DNA of 25,033 nucleotides from Zygnema cylindricum (lineage: Eukaryota; Streptophyta; Zygnematophyceae; Zygnematales; Zygnemataceae), in the NCBI GenBank assembly GCA_037447655.1, contig JBBHKE010000342.1, forward strand, positions 1 through 25,033. Reading direction: 5' to 3'. Shown here in pieces: positions 1-10,107 of the stretch. Position 1 is the first letter of the stretch; each line of letters begins with the position of its first letter. Both the position numbers and the translations under genes were made by a program. The notes beneath the pieces were generated by a model. It was given only the letters and a program-made list of their open reading frames with translations, did no database searches and was not told where the DNA came from.

Positions 1-160
1 CCCTCTCTCTCGTTCTCTCGCTCTCTCTCTCTCTCACTCTCACTCTCTCCTTTCTCTCCCTCTTCCTCTCCCTCACCCCTCCCCCTCCCCTCTCTCTCCC
101 TCTCCCTGCCCCTCTCCCTCTCCCTCTCCCTCTCCCTCTCTCTCCCTCTTTTTGTCTCAG
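1..160 (+). repeat. CT-rich intron tail with splice acceptor
   Basis: The stretch is almost pure C and T (CTCTCC, CCCTCT words) and ends in TTTTTGTCTCAG at 160, a strong 3' splice site. It is read as the end of an intron whose upstream exon lies left of the window. The pyrimidine strand is the coding strand of the following exon. Confidence 0.7.
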
Positions 161-518
161 GCAAATATTGGATTTTTCGATGCCGAAGAGAGAGAGGACG
201 AAATGATCGACGCCCCCTCAGAAAAAGACAATATAGAGGAAAGAGACGAAAAAGACCAAAAGTCAAACTTGGTCAACCTGCCCGAAAAATTCAGAGAAGA
301 AAAATCAGAAGGAGAAAAATCTTTGGTCGTGTATCGACAAATTCCGCCGCCCGTAACTGAAAATTTAATTTTCGGTCCGTTGTCTGCGACAGAACAGGGA
401 ATAAATGGGGCACAGATAGGACAAAATAGTACTATTTTGCCTGGAGTGAGTGCGAGTCTCCAACAGGCGTTGAATAGTGGAAAAAAAATTGTCCCTGTGG
501 AACCGGGACTTATGAAAG
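161..518 (+). CDS. Internal exon of an unrecognised acidic protein
   Basis: The exon is bounded by a TCTCAG acceptor and an AAAG|GTGAGG donor (phase 1) and is open throughout. It starts ANIGFFDAEERED and encodes about 119 residues. The first part is rich in Glu, Lys and Asp (residues about 8-55, likely disordered). It then becomes more ordered around VVYRQIPPPVTENLIFGPLS and ILPGVSASLQQALNSGKK, ending PVEPGLMK. Base composition and codon use are unlike the surrounding CT-rich intron sequence, which supports real coding. The open frame continues upstream for only three codons inside the CT tract, so the true start lies in an upstream exon outside the window. I do not recognise the family. Splicing to 2588 keeps frame (G + CC = Ala, giving GLMK-ALDLSGL). 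Confidence 0.7.
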
Positions 519-589
519 GTGAGGATTTTGCTGTTTTTTCGGGTTTTTTTAAAGTTTTTCAGGTTTTTTTAGAGTTTTCAGGGTGTTTT

Positions 590-1010
590 CTCTTTTCTCT
601 CTCTCTCCCTCTTTCCTCTTCCCTTGTCTTTGTCTCTCTTCAGTTCTCTCTTTCTGTCTCTCGCTCTCTGTCTCTTTCTCTCTCTCTCTCTCTCTCTTTT
701 TCTCTCTCTCTCTCTCTCCTTTTTGTTTTTCCATGTCCACTCCATTTCTCTCTTATTCTCCATCTTATTGTCTTTCTCCCTCTCTGCTTTCTTCATCCTC
801 TTCGTTTCCTTCTCCTCCTCTCTCTTTCTGTGTGTTTATACCTGTGTTCATTTCCGTCTCCCTCTACCTCTTCCTCTCCCACCCCCTCCCTCTCCCTTCC
901 AATCTCCCTCCCTGTCCATCTCCCTCTCCCTCTTGCTCTCCCTCGCCTTGGCCCTCTCCCTCCTCCCTCCCCTCCCACCCCCTCTGCCTCTCCCTCTCTC
1001 TCACTTTTCC
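590..1010 (+). repeat. CT-rich low-complexity tract
   Basis: The tract is made of imperfect CTCTCT, CCCTCT and TTTCTCTC runs over about 420 bp within the intron of the first gene. Ser/Leu/Phe-rich open frames on + and Arg/Glu-rich frames on - are by-products of the repeat. Confidence 0.9.
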
Positions 1011-1200
1011 TGAACCCTTTTTTTGTCTTTCGTGCACCCTCTTTTTTTCTTTTCTTAAACCCTTACGTTTCTCTTTTTTAAAACCCTAATTTCGACTTTT
1101 CTAAACTCAGTTTTATCTTTTCTTGAACTCTTTTTTGGACCCTTTTTTTTAGTTTTGTTTATTGGTAACCTCGTACTGAAAATTTATATGGACCCTTTTT
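1010..1200 (+). repeat. Degenerate T-rich minisatellite (TTTTTTGTCTTTT unit), block 1
   Basis: Imperfect units of roughly 20-30 bp repeat the pattern 'GAACCCTTTTTTTGTCTTT' with changes (1013-1200). A second block with the same unit is at 2215-2580, so the two blocks flank the AT-rich middle of the intron. Confidence 0.6.
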
Positions 1201-2214
1201 TGACCTACCTATAATAATAATAATAATAAATTGGTATAATTATTATTGTATCCTACTGATTTTTCCGATATTTCAATAAAAAAATATCTCGATAATTTAC
1301 TTTTCTTTTAGAGATTTTTTTTAGGGTTTCATTGGTTTTTATGCTCTTATTCCTCTTCCACAAAATGTCTTTAACCTAAATTTGTTTTTCTTACTTATTT
1401 TTATGAAAAAAAATTGTTATTGCAAAGAGAGACTATTATAGACGTTAAAAAAATAGATTTCTAATGATCGAAAGAGAAGCAGATTAAATGCCCGCATATA
1501 ATACAAAAGTCTTTATACAAAGAAAAAATGCACTCTAAATAGTAAATACCTCTCTACATTGAATATATTTTCTCATTAAATATAGTTTCTCTTTAATGTT
1601 TAATAAATTGTTGTCTCAATCAATGTGGTTTCTATTGATAACAAAAACTTAAGAAAAACCACAAATCAACACCATGTGTACATTTACGAAGCAAGATTCT
1701 CATGTAAAAAAAAATGTCAAAACAATGTATCTTAAAGTAACACAGTACGTTACATCTATCTACAAGTATATACAAGATTGCACACATTTTAATACAGGAC
1801 TAACTTTAAAAGTGAGAAATTGTTTTTGTTCCTTTTCGCCAAAATTCCGATTCGATTTTGTACTTTCGGTCTTATTAAGTTCAAACTCTTTTGGTCTAAA
1901 TATAGAGTTTAACTTTTTTTGTGCTTTAGTGCTTCACAATCCTTATTGGAGTTTCGTACTTTTCGTTTTACGAAATACACACCGGATTGTGAGACATGAC
2001 ATGACATTCTATAGACTTTATATAATATAATACTATTTTAGTATACGGTAGTACGGTATAGTAATAACCATATATTTACATTTATATCGGCGATAAGAAA
2101 TATGTTCGTCCCGGAGTGATATATTGGGCCCTTTTGCCCTTTGATAACTGATAATTTCGGTATTATCGGTTATTGGAATTATCGTGATAGGACATTTATG
2201 GATGCTCATCACTA

Positions 2215-2580
2215 CTTTTTTTGTCTTTTTTTAAACCCTTCGTTTTGTCTTTTTCAAAACTTTTCATTTATCTTTTTCGGACCCTTTTTTTGTCTTTCTC
2301 TTCACCTTTTTTTGTCTTTTTAGAACCTCTTTCTTTTGTCGTTTGTGGACCTTTTTGTCTTTTGTGGTTCCTTCCTCCTGCCCTGGACCTCTCTGGTCTA
2401 TTGGAGTCCCACCCTTTTTTTTTGTCTTTTCTTCACCTTTCTTTAGTCTTCCCTTCACCTTTTTTTCTCTTCTCTTAACCCTCTTGTCCGTCTTTTCCAA
2501 ACCACTTTCTTTTGTCTTTTCCAAACCACTTTTCTTTTCTCTTCTGAACACTTTTTTGTCTTTTTGTGCTTTTTTGTCCT
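2215..2580 (+). repeat. Degenerate T-rich minisatellite (TTTTTTGTCTTTT unit), block 2
   Basis: More than ten imperfect units of the form TTTTTGTCTTTT followed by about ten bases containing AAACC, GGACC or CACC. This is the same unit as in block 1. It runs directly into the polypyrimidine tract and acceptor used by the exon at 2588. Confidence 0.7.
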
Positions 2581-2587
2581 TTTATAG

Positions 2588-3270
2588 CCTTGGACCTCTC
2601 CGGCCTATCGGAGGATGCGACGGTGTCGGGGTCGTCACGTCGGCTCCACCGAAGAAATTCGTGGTCCTCGATTTCCGATTTTTCCCGACCCCAATCGCAA
2701 CAAATAATAGGGGTCGATCATAATATGGAGGATTCTGAAAGTGATGGGTCCCAAGGGAGCACTAGTGGACAAATGGCCGTCGTCCCGTGGTCCTCTCCCT
2801 CTCCCTCTCCCTCTCTCTCTCTTCCTCTTCTTCTCCCTCTCCCTCTTCCTCATCCTCTCCAACCCTCATCGTCGGGTTTTGTTACTATCTCTCCCTCTCC
2901 CTCTACCCCTTTAGTGACTCCGGGAAACTCGAATGGGAATGTACAATTTAACGGATGGGGAATGGCTCCAAATGGGGTTTACAACGGTGCTTTAAACGGT
3001 GGTTTTAATGGGAATGTATATGGTGGTTTTGACGGGGGCTTAAACGCTATGAGCCCTGGTTTAAACGGTTTAAACAGAAGCTTAAACGGGTTTGGAGATC
3101 AACATCAACATCAAAATCAAAATTCGGGGATGGGGTTTTGGAATACGGAAATATCTCAAAACGGAGGAGGGGTACAAATGGGGGATAATGGGGTTTTGTT
3201 AGGGAGTAGTACCAGTAATAGTGTGGTGGGAGGAAAAAAAAGTGGGGAGTGCGAGGGAGTGTGCAGGTGA
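2588..3270 (+). CDS. Exon of the first gene: Ser-rich then Asn/Gly-rich tail
   Basis: An acceptor TTTTATAG precedes the exon, which continues the frame of the 161-518 exon (phase 1). The protein starts LDLSGLSEDATVSG and has a basic/serine patch RRLHRRNSWSSISDF, which looks like a phosphorylation or 14-3-3-type site (inference). A Pro/Ser/Leu stretch encoded by a CT repeat follows (2790-2910), then about 100 residues rich in Gly, Asn and Gln with imperfect NG(x)3-5NG repeats and QHQHQNQN, a low-complexity prion-like composition. Residues near 3045-3110 keep the NGLNRSLNGFGD pattern. The frame stops at TGA 3268-3270, but CAG|GTGATT at 3267 is a plausible donor. The exon may therefore continue into an intron, and the stop may not be the real C-terminus. 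Family not recognised. Confidence 0.65.
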
Positions 3271-4260
3271 TTTTTTTTTTATTTTTCGTTTTGAAGTTCG
3301 GCTTTGTTTTTTGAAGAGATTTCGGGCGCTGGAAAGGCGAGGAGAGGGTAAGGAAGGGGGGGGGAGGGGGGGGAAAAAGGAAAAAGTCGATGGGTTTATG
3401 AAGGACTTTTCAGGAAAAAAACGAGATTTTTGAAAAAAATCGAGTCGTAAAAGTTTGGAGAAAAGTTTTTTTTTTTTTTTCCCTGTGGCGTTAGAAAATT
3501 TCAAAGTTAAGAAAAAGAGTAGAAACCGGAAAAAAAAAAGGGTAAAAGTTGGAGGATTTTATTTTTTTAATTTGGAGGATACTCTTTTCGTTTCGAAATT
3601 TTAGTATTGGACAAAAATTAGTGTGGATGTTCAAAAGGAATGGCATCTTTTTTTTTTTTTCTATTTTCTTTTTTTTTTCCCTTTTTTTTTTTTTTTTTTT
3701 TCCTTTTTTTTTTTTTTTTTTCCTTGTTGGAAAGTTTTTGGTTTTTTTTTTTTCTTTTTTTTTTTTTTTTTCCCTTTTTTTTTTTTTTCTTTTCCCTTTT
3801 TTTTTTTTTCTTTTACCTCGATGGAAAGTTTTTGGTTTATTTTGTACCATGGTTGGGAGAATAGTAAAAACGTTTTTTCTCGAGACGTAACAGAAAATTT
3901 GAAAGAAAAATAGAATAAGGAGTTTTAACACTTTTTTTTGTATAAACTTTTTTGTTAGGGAGTTTTTTTTTTTTTTTTACAAAAGTGGTTTGATACAGTT
4001 TTTAGTGTGGACTCGGAAATTGTTCAACTTTTTTTTTTTTTTTTTTTTTTTACAAAGAAATATTGTTTTGTTCTGTTTTGTTTATTTTTTATTCCTCGAG
4101 TTAGTATGCTTTCTTCCGTTTTTTTTTTTTTTTTCTTAGGTTTTGGTTTGTGGAATTTTTCGTCTTATGGAATTTTCTTTTTGAGTCAGAGGGATGATTT
4201 TGTGCATTAATATTTAATTATGTTATTATTAATTGTTGTAAATATTGATTTTGTCTTGTC
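3271..4260 (+). other. T-rich region after the first gene (intron or 3' flank)
   Basis: The region is dominated by homopolymer T with short CCC interruptions, especially 3645-3830. It contains an internal duplication of about 93 bp (GGAAAGTTTTTGGTTT at about 3729 and 3824). If the donor at 3267 is used this is an intron, otherwise it is 3' flank. Phe-rich open frames here are repeat artefacts. A small possible exon after TTTTCTTAG at 4139 cannot be confirmed. Confidence 0.45.
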
Positions 4261-6420
4261 ATTTTTTTTCTATATTTTTTTTGTTGTTTATAAATGGATT
4301 TTTGTGGAATTCGTTTTTATATGTTTAGCAAATTTGTAGATTTTTTTTGTCGGTTATTGGTCCTAAAGTTGTTTTGATTTTTTATGTAGTTTAAAATAAA
4401 GGTGCAAAAAAAAATTTAGTATATTCAATGTTATTTCATATTCAATGATTAAAAAAACTTTGTTTTTAAGACGTATTATATTCATAGATATCTAGTGTGT
4501 TCTTTTCTACAACTTTGTATTATAAGAGAAAAAATGAGGTCAAATTACAAAAAAATACATCCAATAATTGGGTATAAATAGCCCAGCTTTCTTAAATTAT
4601 TTAGGGTTTTTTGGCGTGGTACTTATTTTGGAGCAAATCAGTCAATTTACAAACTTGTTCTTGTTAATAATTTAAACAATTAAATAGTGACAATAATACT
4701 AATTAAAAAAGCAATGTGGGAAACCATTGGAGTACATAAGGGTGGAAAAAAATGATATATTGAAATGCAAAAAAATAACACAAAATGAAAAAAACAAACT
4801 TCAAAGATCCCAGAAAACCGCAAAAAAAAAAAAAAAATTACAGACTTTGACTTGCGAAATATTGTAACAACTGGTTAATAAAGTGCCGCGCTTGCGAACG
4901 TCGACCCTTATAACGAAAACAACAATTCACACGGTGCGGCAACCACATGTAAATATAAGTGCTGCGCGCTGACACTTTCTCACATTAGGTGAAGTCGTGA
5001 ACTCCACCTTGAGAGCACATATTGTTAACACTATTTTAAGATTTTTGGCCAGAAAAAATAGCGACCAAATTTAGTGTATCAATTCTATAGAGCAGTGTTG
5101 GTTAATGCAGTCGTACAAGCGATTTCCGGTGAAGGGTATCGGGAAAGGAGCCGATCTTCTCTCGCTAGAGCCGTACGATATATGTTGGAGATTGACTTCG
5201 ACCATTTTTTTTTAGCGTAAACATGACCGTCGGATGTTCCATCGGTTGTTGTGCCAAAAATGCGTTTATTCCGTGCGAACGTGTCGCAAAGGTATTACTT
5301 TTAGTCAAAAAATTTAAAGGTACAAGACTACAATAGTAAAAGTACAGTACTGCACAGAAGGAACTAAAAAGTACACGACAACAAGACAAAAACATTTTGA
5401 AACCGTCAGATTAGAAGACAAAAATGGAAGATTAGGTGGCCGTGGATTGGTCAACCATTGACCTGTAAGCGTTCGCGACCAGAAAAAACGGGAAATTCGC
5501 ACATGGAACGGACCGTCGCCTCCCGGTCTTCGGTGTTCAGTAAAAACCGGACCGCGGTAAACCGGACGTATTCCGTACGAAACCGCAACGGTATGAAATA
5601 AACAGCAAATTGAATGAGGATGGAAGCATGTACGGACAAAAGAACTCGAGACAAACGTGACAGAAATAAAAGCGACAAAAACAAACGAGAGAAAGACAAA
5701 CGGGACAAAGACAATCTCGACAAAAGTAAACGCTAAAAAAAAAGTAACAAATTAGACGAAAACCAATGATACATCAACAACCGCAGAAAAAACAAAATAA
5801 ACGAGACAAATAGCAGGTGTGTAAAACCAACGGTCACGATCAAAGGATAGAGAAATCGAAGGCGAAATGTTTCGCGGTTCTTTCCTCTCCAATGAGCCCG
5901 AAACACCTGTCAACCAGAAGTACGGAAAAACCAAACCAAAGCAGCGTCCAACCAACCAAAGAAATCCTGACCTTCCGTTTGGATAAGATCATCCGTACTA
6001 TATCGACAGGCAAAATCACGAACCTTGCCCCAAACGACATATCTACCGAACCGTACCTCCACCGCACCTCGACAAACAAAACCACCGACTTTAAACTTTT
6101 TACGCAGTTATCTATTTCTATGTTGTTTCAACCTCTTCTTTTTGGCGTTCATAATCACGCCATCATATGGCACCGATTTTAGAGTACTGACGATATATAG
6201 TGCTGAAATTCGTAGACGATTTTGACGATATTTCGATATTTCGATGTCATTTGTCTTAACCGCTCGATTCGATACCTTGGGAGAAACGGAGAAAAGGACG
6301 CCTTTCGTCGTACGGACAACACGGCACTCTAATTCGGGTGAGTGTGTTTTTTCACCAGAAAACCATAAATTAGTGTGGATATCACTGTTAAGTTGAGTGG
6401 ACCAGAATAAGCCTCGGTAC
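4261..6420. other. AT-rich intergenic stretch, no gene seen
   Basis: No open frame with coding character was found on either strand. The stretch contains short GTAC-containing words (5110-5640), a degenerate GACAAA/AAACG repeat (5645-5735) and mixed AT-rich DNA. The subregion 4870-5030 is less AT-rich, with AATATAAG near 4953, and might be a promoter, but nothing convincing follows it. Confidence 0.5.
5645..5735 (+). repeat. Degenerate GACAAA/AAACG short repeat
   Basis: About seven imperfect units of 12-16 bp containing CGACAAA or GGGACAAA, followed by A-rich sequence. On the - strand it reads as repeated LSRLSFSR-like residues, which is a by-product. Confidence 0.5.
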
Positions 6421-6436
6421 TAAAAGAAAATACGGC

Positions 6437-6755
6437 TCCTCCCCCTCCCTCTCCCTCTCCCGCTCCCTCGCCCTCTCCCTCTCCCTCTACCACTCCCACT
6501 CCCTCTCCCTCTCCCGCTCCTTCTCCCTCTATCTCTCTCCCATCTCAAAAGAGAAACCCACCTAAGAGTCCAGAAGCTTGGGCAGGTCGTTCGTACAAAT
6601 CAAACTCTCTCTCTCTTCTCCTCTCCCTCTCCTCTTTTCTCCTTCTTCCTCTCCTCTCCCTCTATCTCTTCCTCTCCTCTCCCTCTATCTCTTCCTCTTC
6701 CTCTCCCTCTATCTCTTCCTCTCCCTCTCTCTCTCCTCCCCCTCTCCCTCCAAGA
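6437..6755 (+). repeat. CT-rich low-complexity blocks
   Basis: Two blocks (6437-6545 and 6605-6755) of CCCTCTCCCTC and CTCTATCTCTTCCTCTC repeats, separated by about 60 bp of ordinary sequence. The intervening piece is too short to assign as an exon. Confidence 0.85.
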
Positions 6756-7560
6756 TGACCGGAGTCAAAAAAATGGGTCTTAAACTCTAATGCCCTCTAA
6801 AAAAGGAAATGTCTACACTATAAATAGTGTTGAAAAAAGCCCTTAAAAACCTAAAAAAAATAAAAAAAAAACCTAGAAAACCCCAAAAAACCCTTTAAAT
6901 AAAAAAAATAAAGTAGCTTAAAGAAGAAAAAAATATTAATAACACTAATTTGTGTTAAGAGGGGAAAAAAAGGGGGGGGAGGGAGTAGTTTTAAAGCCTT
7001 AGAGGAACCAAGGAGAGTAGATTTAGATAAAATTTGTAAGTATAATTAACATTTTTTATGCACATCAAATTTAGAAAAATAAGAAAAAAATGAAAGAAAC
7101 GAAAAAACAAACTGATAAAAAAAATAAAAAACAACTTCTAGGGTCTCTTAGGGTTTTTTAAGAAACACTTTCCAATGAACAACCAATAATTCAAAAAAGA
7201 CATTCAAAAAGAAATTTTAAAAAGGAAAAAGTTCCACTTGTTAAATCGACAATTTAAACATTTGACAACTTTCTTTCTAATCTTCTAAGCAATCCACAAA
7301 CCCCCCTAACAACCCTAAAAAAACCCTGGAAAACCCTAAAAAAATCCTAAAAAACCATAAAAAAAACCCTCCCAAAAAAACACTAATGCGAATTCCAAGT
7401 GAATTCCAACCCAAATTTATACCCTATTTGTACCCAATTTGATAACCTTTTTTTCACACCTGGCAACAAAATGACACTATTTTGAAGTATAAACCCAAAT
7501 TTTGTTGCGAAATCCCTAAAAAAAAAAAAAAAAAAAACCTTTATTTAAAAAAAAAAAAGG
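6756..7560. other. A-rich sequence with AAACCCT-like repeats
   Basis: No gene seen. Degenerate ACCCTAAAAA, AACCCC and CCTAGAAA words cluster at 6838-6905 and 7290-7385, and poly-A runs are frequent. Confidence 0.5.
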
Positions 7561-7580
7561 TAAACACCAGTCTATAAAAC

Positions 7581-7586
7581 TTTATT
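7581..7586 (-). terminator. Candidate polyadenylation signal of amidase 1
   Basis: The - strand reads AATAAA about 320 bp downstream of the stop codon at 7907. Another AATAAA is at about 7704. Either could serve; there is no transcript evidence. Confidence 0.3.
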
Positions 7587-7906
7587 CACAACCGGCATCT
7601 TCGATTTTTTTTCGTTGCTTTTTTTCTTTTGTTTTGTTGTTTTAAAAACTTATTCCAGGGGGAAAAAAAAAGTTGCCGGCCACTAAAACTTCCTCTACCA
7701 GCTTCTTTATTTTTTTTTCGTCGTTGTTGTTTTTTGTCTTATTCCGTCATTTTTTTTTGTCTTTTTTCCTCCTTTTCTTGCCGTCGTTCTTTCTTTGTAC
7801 TTTTTCCCTCGTACTTTTTCCGTATTTTTTTTTCTCATCGCCGTTATTCATCTCCCCCTCTCGATATCGTCGTTGTTTCTTTACTTTTTTTTTTTTTTTG
7901 GGAGAT

Positions 7907-8084
7907 TTAACAAGTCCAGCTGTCGCAAAAAGTGGGAAGAAAGCGTTTTCCCATATTTATTTTTTGTTCGTACCCATATGCAATTTCAATAATTGTCGCC
8001 TCGGAATAAGCCAAACCGGAAAAGTACATTCCTTGAGGAGCTCCGGTGACTTGTTTCGCAAGCGGTACGGTGATACTGGGAAAC
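7907..8084 (-). CDS. Amidase 1 exon 12: C-terminus
   Basis: The exon encodes FPSITVPLAKQVTGAPQGMY then FSGLAYSEATIIEIAYGYEQ, KINMGKRFLP and TFCDSWTC, then TAA at 7907-7909. 'P(S/A)ITVP....G.P.G..F.G....E..L...A..(Y/F)EQ' is the canonical C-terminal AS block. The two Cys near the end are also present in copy 2 (TFCNSYTC), suggesting a disulfide in the secreted protein (inference). Confidence 0.92.
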
Positions 8085-8902
8085 CTGAAAATAAATAATT
8101 ATAAAATAAAACATAGTAAATAAGTTTATTTAAAAAAAAAAAGTCTTTAAAGGAAGTGGTTAAAAATTGTCGTGTAAAACAACGGCAGAAATTGAAAAAT
8201 AAATAAATAATCAAATAAAAAAGATATCAAAAACCCATAAATACCCGATTAAAAACCGATTTATAAATAAATAAACATATAAATTAATATATTAAAAATC
8301 ACCCAGATTTTGCCCAAGTGCCCCCTAGTCAGAGGTCGCAATCGGGTACCCGAATCCGTACCCGACCGCCCGCGTCGGATTCGGAGCGGATTCGGGCGCC
8401 AAATTTTGGGGGCCTGTCGAATTCGGGCGGGTGATTCACAAAAAAATATAAATAAATCGGGTAGGGTCGGGTAAGCTAAAAACGAAAAAAAATGAAGGTT
8501 TTGTACTGTCCATACTATACAACATTTTTGTACTTTGTACTCTTGGTATCGTGGAAGGTATGAGGGAGATGTACCAAATTTTGTACTTATTCGTGTACGG
8601 GCGGGTACGGGTAATCGCGAGAAATCGAGTTTCGGTTTTATTTTCGTAAACGCGTATCGGGTAACGGTTAACAATTTAGGAGCGTGACATAACCCGGTCG
8701 GGTATCAGGTACTCAGATTTTGAAGAAAAAAAAAATTGTCAGTTTCGGGTATGTAAAATTTTGACTTTTGCGACCTCTGCCCCTAGTACCTCTAAAATTC
8801 ATAAATTAATAAAAATAATAATAATAAAAATAATAATAATAAAAATAGTAATATTTGTTTATACAAAGAAAAAATAAAACAAAAAAGGGTTTTAGAAATG
8901 AC
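8085..8902 (-). other. Amidase 1 intron 11 with hAT insertion and exon echo
   Basis: An 818-bp intron. It contains a 450-bp hAT-like element (8330-8779) and, beside it, an echo of the end of exon 11 (8300-8321). An (AATAAT) tract is at 8808-8855. Confidence 0.8.
8330..8779. mobile_element. Non-autonomous hAT-like element 1
   Basis: The element has perfect 12-bp terminal inverted repeats, CAGAGGTCGCAA at 8330 and TTGCGACCTCTG ending at 8779. It is flanked by an identical 8-bp target duplication CCCCTAGT (8322-8329 and 8780-8787). The 8-bp duplication and CAGAGGT terminus are typical of the hAT superfamily. At 450 bp it has no transposase frame. CGGGTA/TACCCG words recur near both ends (for example 8344-8366, 8459-8471, 8597-8611 and 8698-8705), as expected for subterminal transposase-binding sites. 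It sits in intron 11 of amidase 1, inserted next to an exon echo. The perfect target duplication implies a fairly recent insertion. Confidence 0.9.
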
Positions 8903-9021
8903 CTGGATCTCGCCCAAGTGCCGGTAAAGCCCCCCACGTGAGTGATGACGTCATATGTACGATTGTACGGATTATTGCCTTTGAAAAATCCAATTATGGC
9001 ATCGGTGGCCGCAGCAAGGGT
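8903..9021 (-). CDS. Amidase 1 exon 11
   Basis: The exon encodes TLAAATDAIIGFFKGNNPYN then RTYDVITHVGGFTGTWARS. It corresponds to the 'LDALVTP....P......GYP' region of the family, although the usual 'D.L..P' motif is replaced. Phase is 0 in and 2 out. The copy-2 exon at 23429-23547 has the same length (119 bp). Confidence 0.9.
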
Positions 9022-9860
9022 CTGCCCGAAAAAAAAAAAACAATAAAAATAAAGAAAATTTTCGTTAAGGACAAAGGCCGGCATTGAAGTTTGTGGCTAT
9101 TTTTAAGTATTACTTATTATGTTATTACTATTATTAACATTGTTATTATTAACATTATTATTATCAACATTATTATCAACAACGTTATTAACAATGTTAT
9201 CATGAACATTACTCACATTACTAACATTGTTTACATTATTTACATTATTAAAATTATTAACATTACTAACATTACTAACATTATTAACATTATTAACATT
9301 ATTAACATTATTAACATTACTAACATTATTAACATTACTAACATTATTAACATTATTAACATTACTAACATTATTAACATTATTAACATTAATAACATTA
9401 TTAACATTACTAACATTATTAACATTATTAACATTACTAACATTATTAACATTACTAACATTATTAACATTACTAACATTATTAACATTGCAAACATTAT
9501 TAACATTACTAACATTACTAACATTATTAACATTATCAACATTATTGACATTACTAACATTATTAACATTATTAACATTATTAACATTATTAACATTATT
9601 AACATTACTAACATTACTAACATTATTAACATTACAAACATTATTAACATTATCAACATTATTAACATTACTAACATTATTAACATTATTAACATTACTA
9701 ACATTAATAACATTATTAACATTACTAACATTATTAACATTACTAACATTATTAACATTACTAACATTATTAACATTACTCTTACTAGTATTTTAACTGA
9801 AAATTAAGAAAATAATGATAACAATAAAAAAGGGGAATAAAAAAAAAAAAAAAAGCATAC
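9022..9860 (-). other. Amidase 1 intron 10 with 9-bp satellite
   Basis: An 839-bp intron, of which about 680 bp are an (A[TC]TAACATT)n array. A poly-A run on + and a short ordinary sequence sit at each end. Confidence 0.85.
9105..9785. repeat. 9-bp minisatellite ATTAACATT/ACTAACATT
   Basis: Roughly 65-70 copies of a 9-bp unit with two main variants (ATTAACATT and ACTAACATT) and rare CAAAC, ATCAAC and AATAAC forms. Copies are most regular from 9245 to 9780; the left end (9105-9240) is more diverged. Because 9 is a multiple of 3, several frames stay open (INI, LTL and MLI strings), but no gene is implied. Confidence 0.97.
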
Positions 9861-9905
9861 CGCTTTTTGAGTGAGATAAGCTGTATCGTAAACTCCATTT
9901 GTGAG
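9861..9905 (-). CDS. Amidase 1 exon 10, 45-bp small exon
   Basis: Flanked by TTATTTCCAG and a GCG|GTATGC donor, the exon encodes LTNGVYDTAYLTQKA in phase 0 on both sides. In AS amidases the segment between FxQ and the AAATDAI-like helix is usually longer, with a Y..A...... pattern, so this exon fits its place. No counterpart was found in the corresponding intron of copy 2. Confidence 0.72.
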
Positions 9906-10074
9906 CTGGAAATAACAAAAAAAAAAAAAAAAAAAAAATTATGTAATCAACATAAAAAATATAAGCATAAAAAACATAGCAAAAATGCATGTAAAAAAAA
10001 CGCGAAAAAAACAAAAGAAAAAAATTGGGAGCATGTTTGTTAGAAAAAACTTCCATTATTGATTATCTTAAATA

Positions 10075-10107
<33 letters not shown>

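Larger units (their letters stand above)
519..2587 (+). other. Intron of the first gene, pyrimidine-rich
   Basis: GTGAGG at 519 and TTTTATAG at 2587 define a 2069-bp intron. It holds CT-microsatellite (about 590-1010), degenerate TTTTTTGTCTTTT-type repeats (1010-1200 and 2215-2580) and an AT-rich middle (1200-2200). In the middle I find no convincing exon; the 118-codon open frame at 1674-2030 is AT-rich and unlike coding sequence. A short echo of the next exon's start lies at 2381-2406. Confidence 0.55.

Noticed and set aside
1674-2030. 118-codon frame inside the intron of the first gene
   Set aside because: AT-rich composition, no family motif, and no clear splice sites in a usable phase.
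5085-5120. CAGTGTTGGTTAATGCAG as a hAT left end
   Set aside because: No matching inverted end or 8-bp duplication was found downstream.
5752-6225. Overlapping open frames on both strands at 5752-6225
   Set aside because: Short, without splice signals or recognisable motifs, and all frames are similarly open.
9091-9807. Long overlapping open frames (INI/LTL/MLI strings) on both strands
   Set aside because: They arise from the 9-bp repeat, whose length is a multiple of three; there is no codon structure beyond the repeat.
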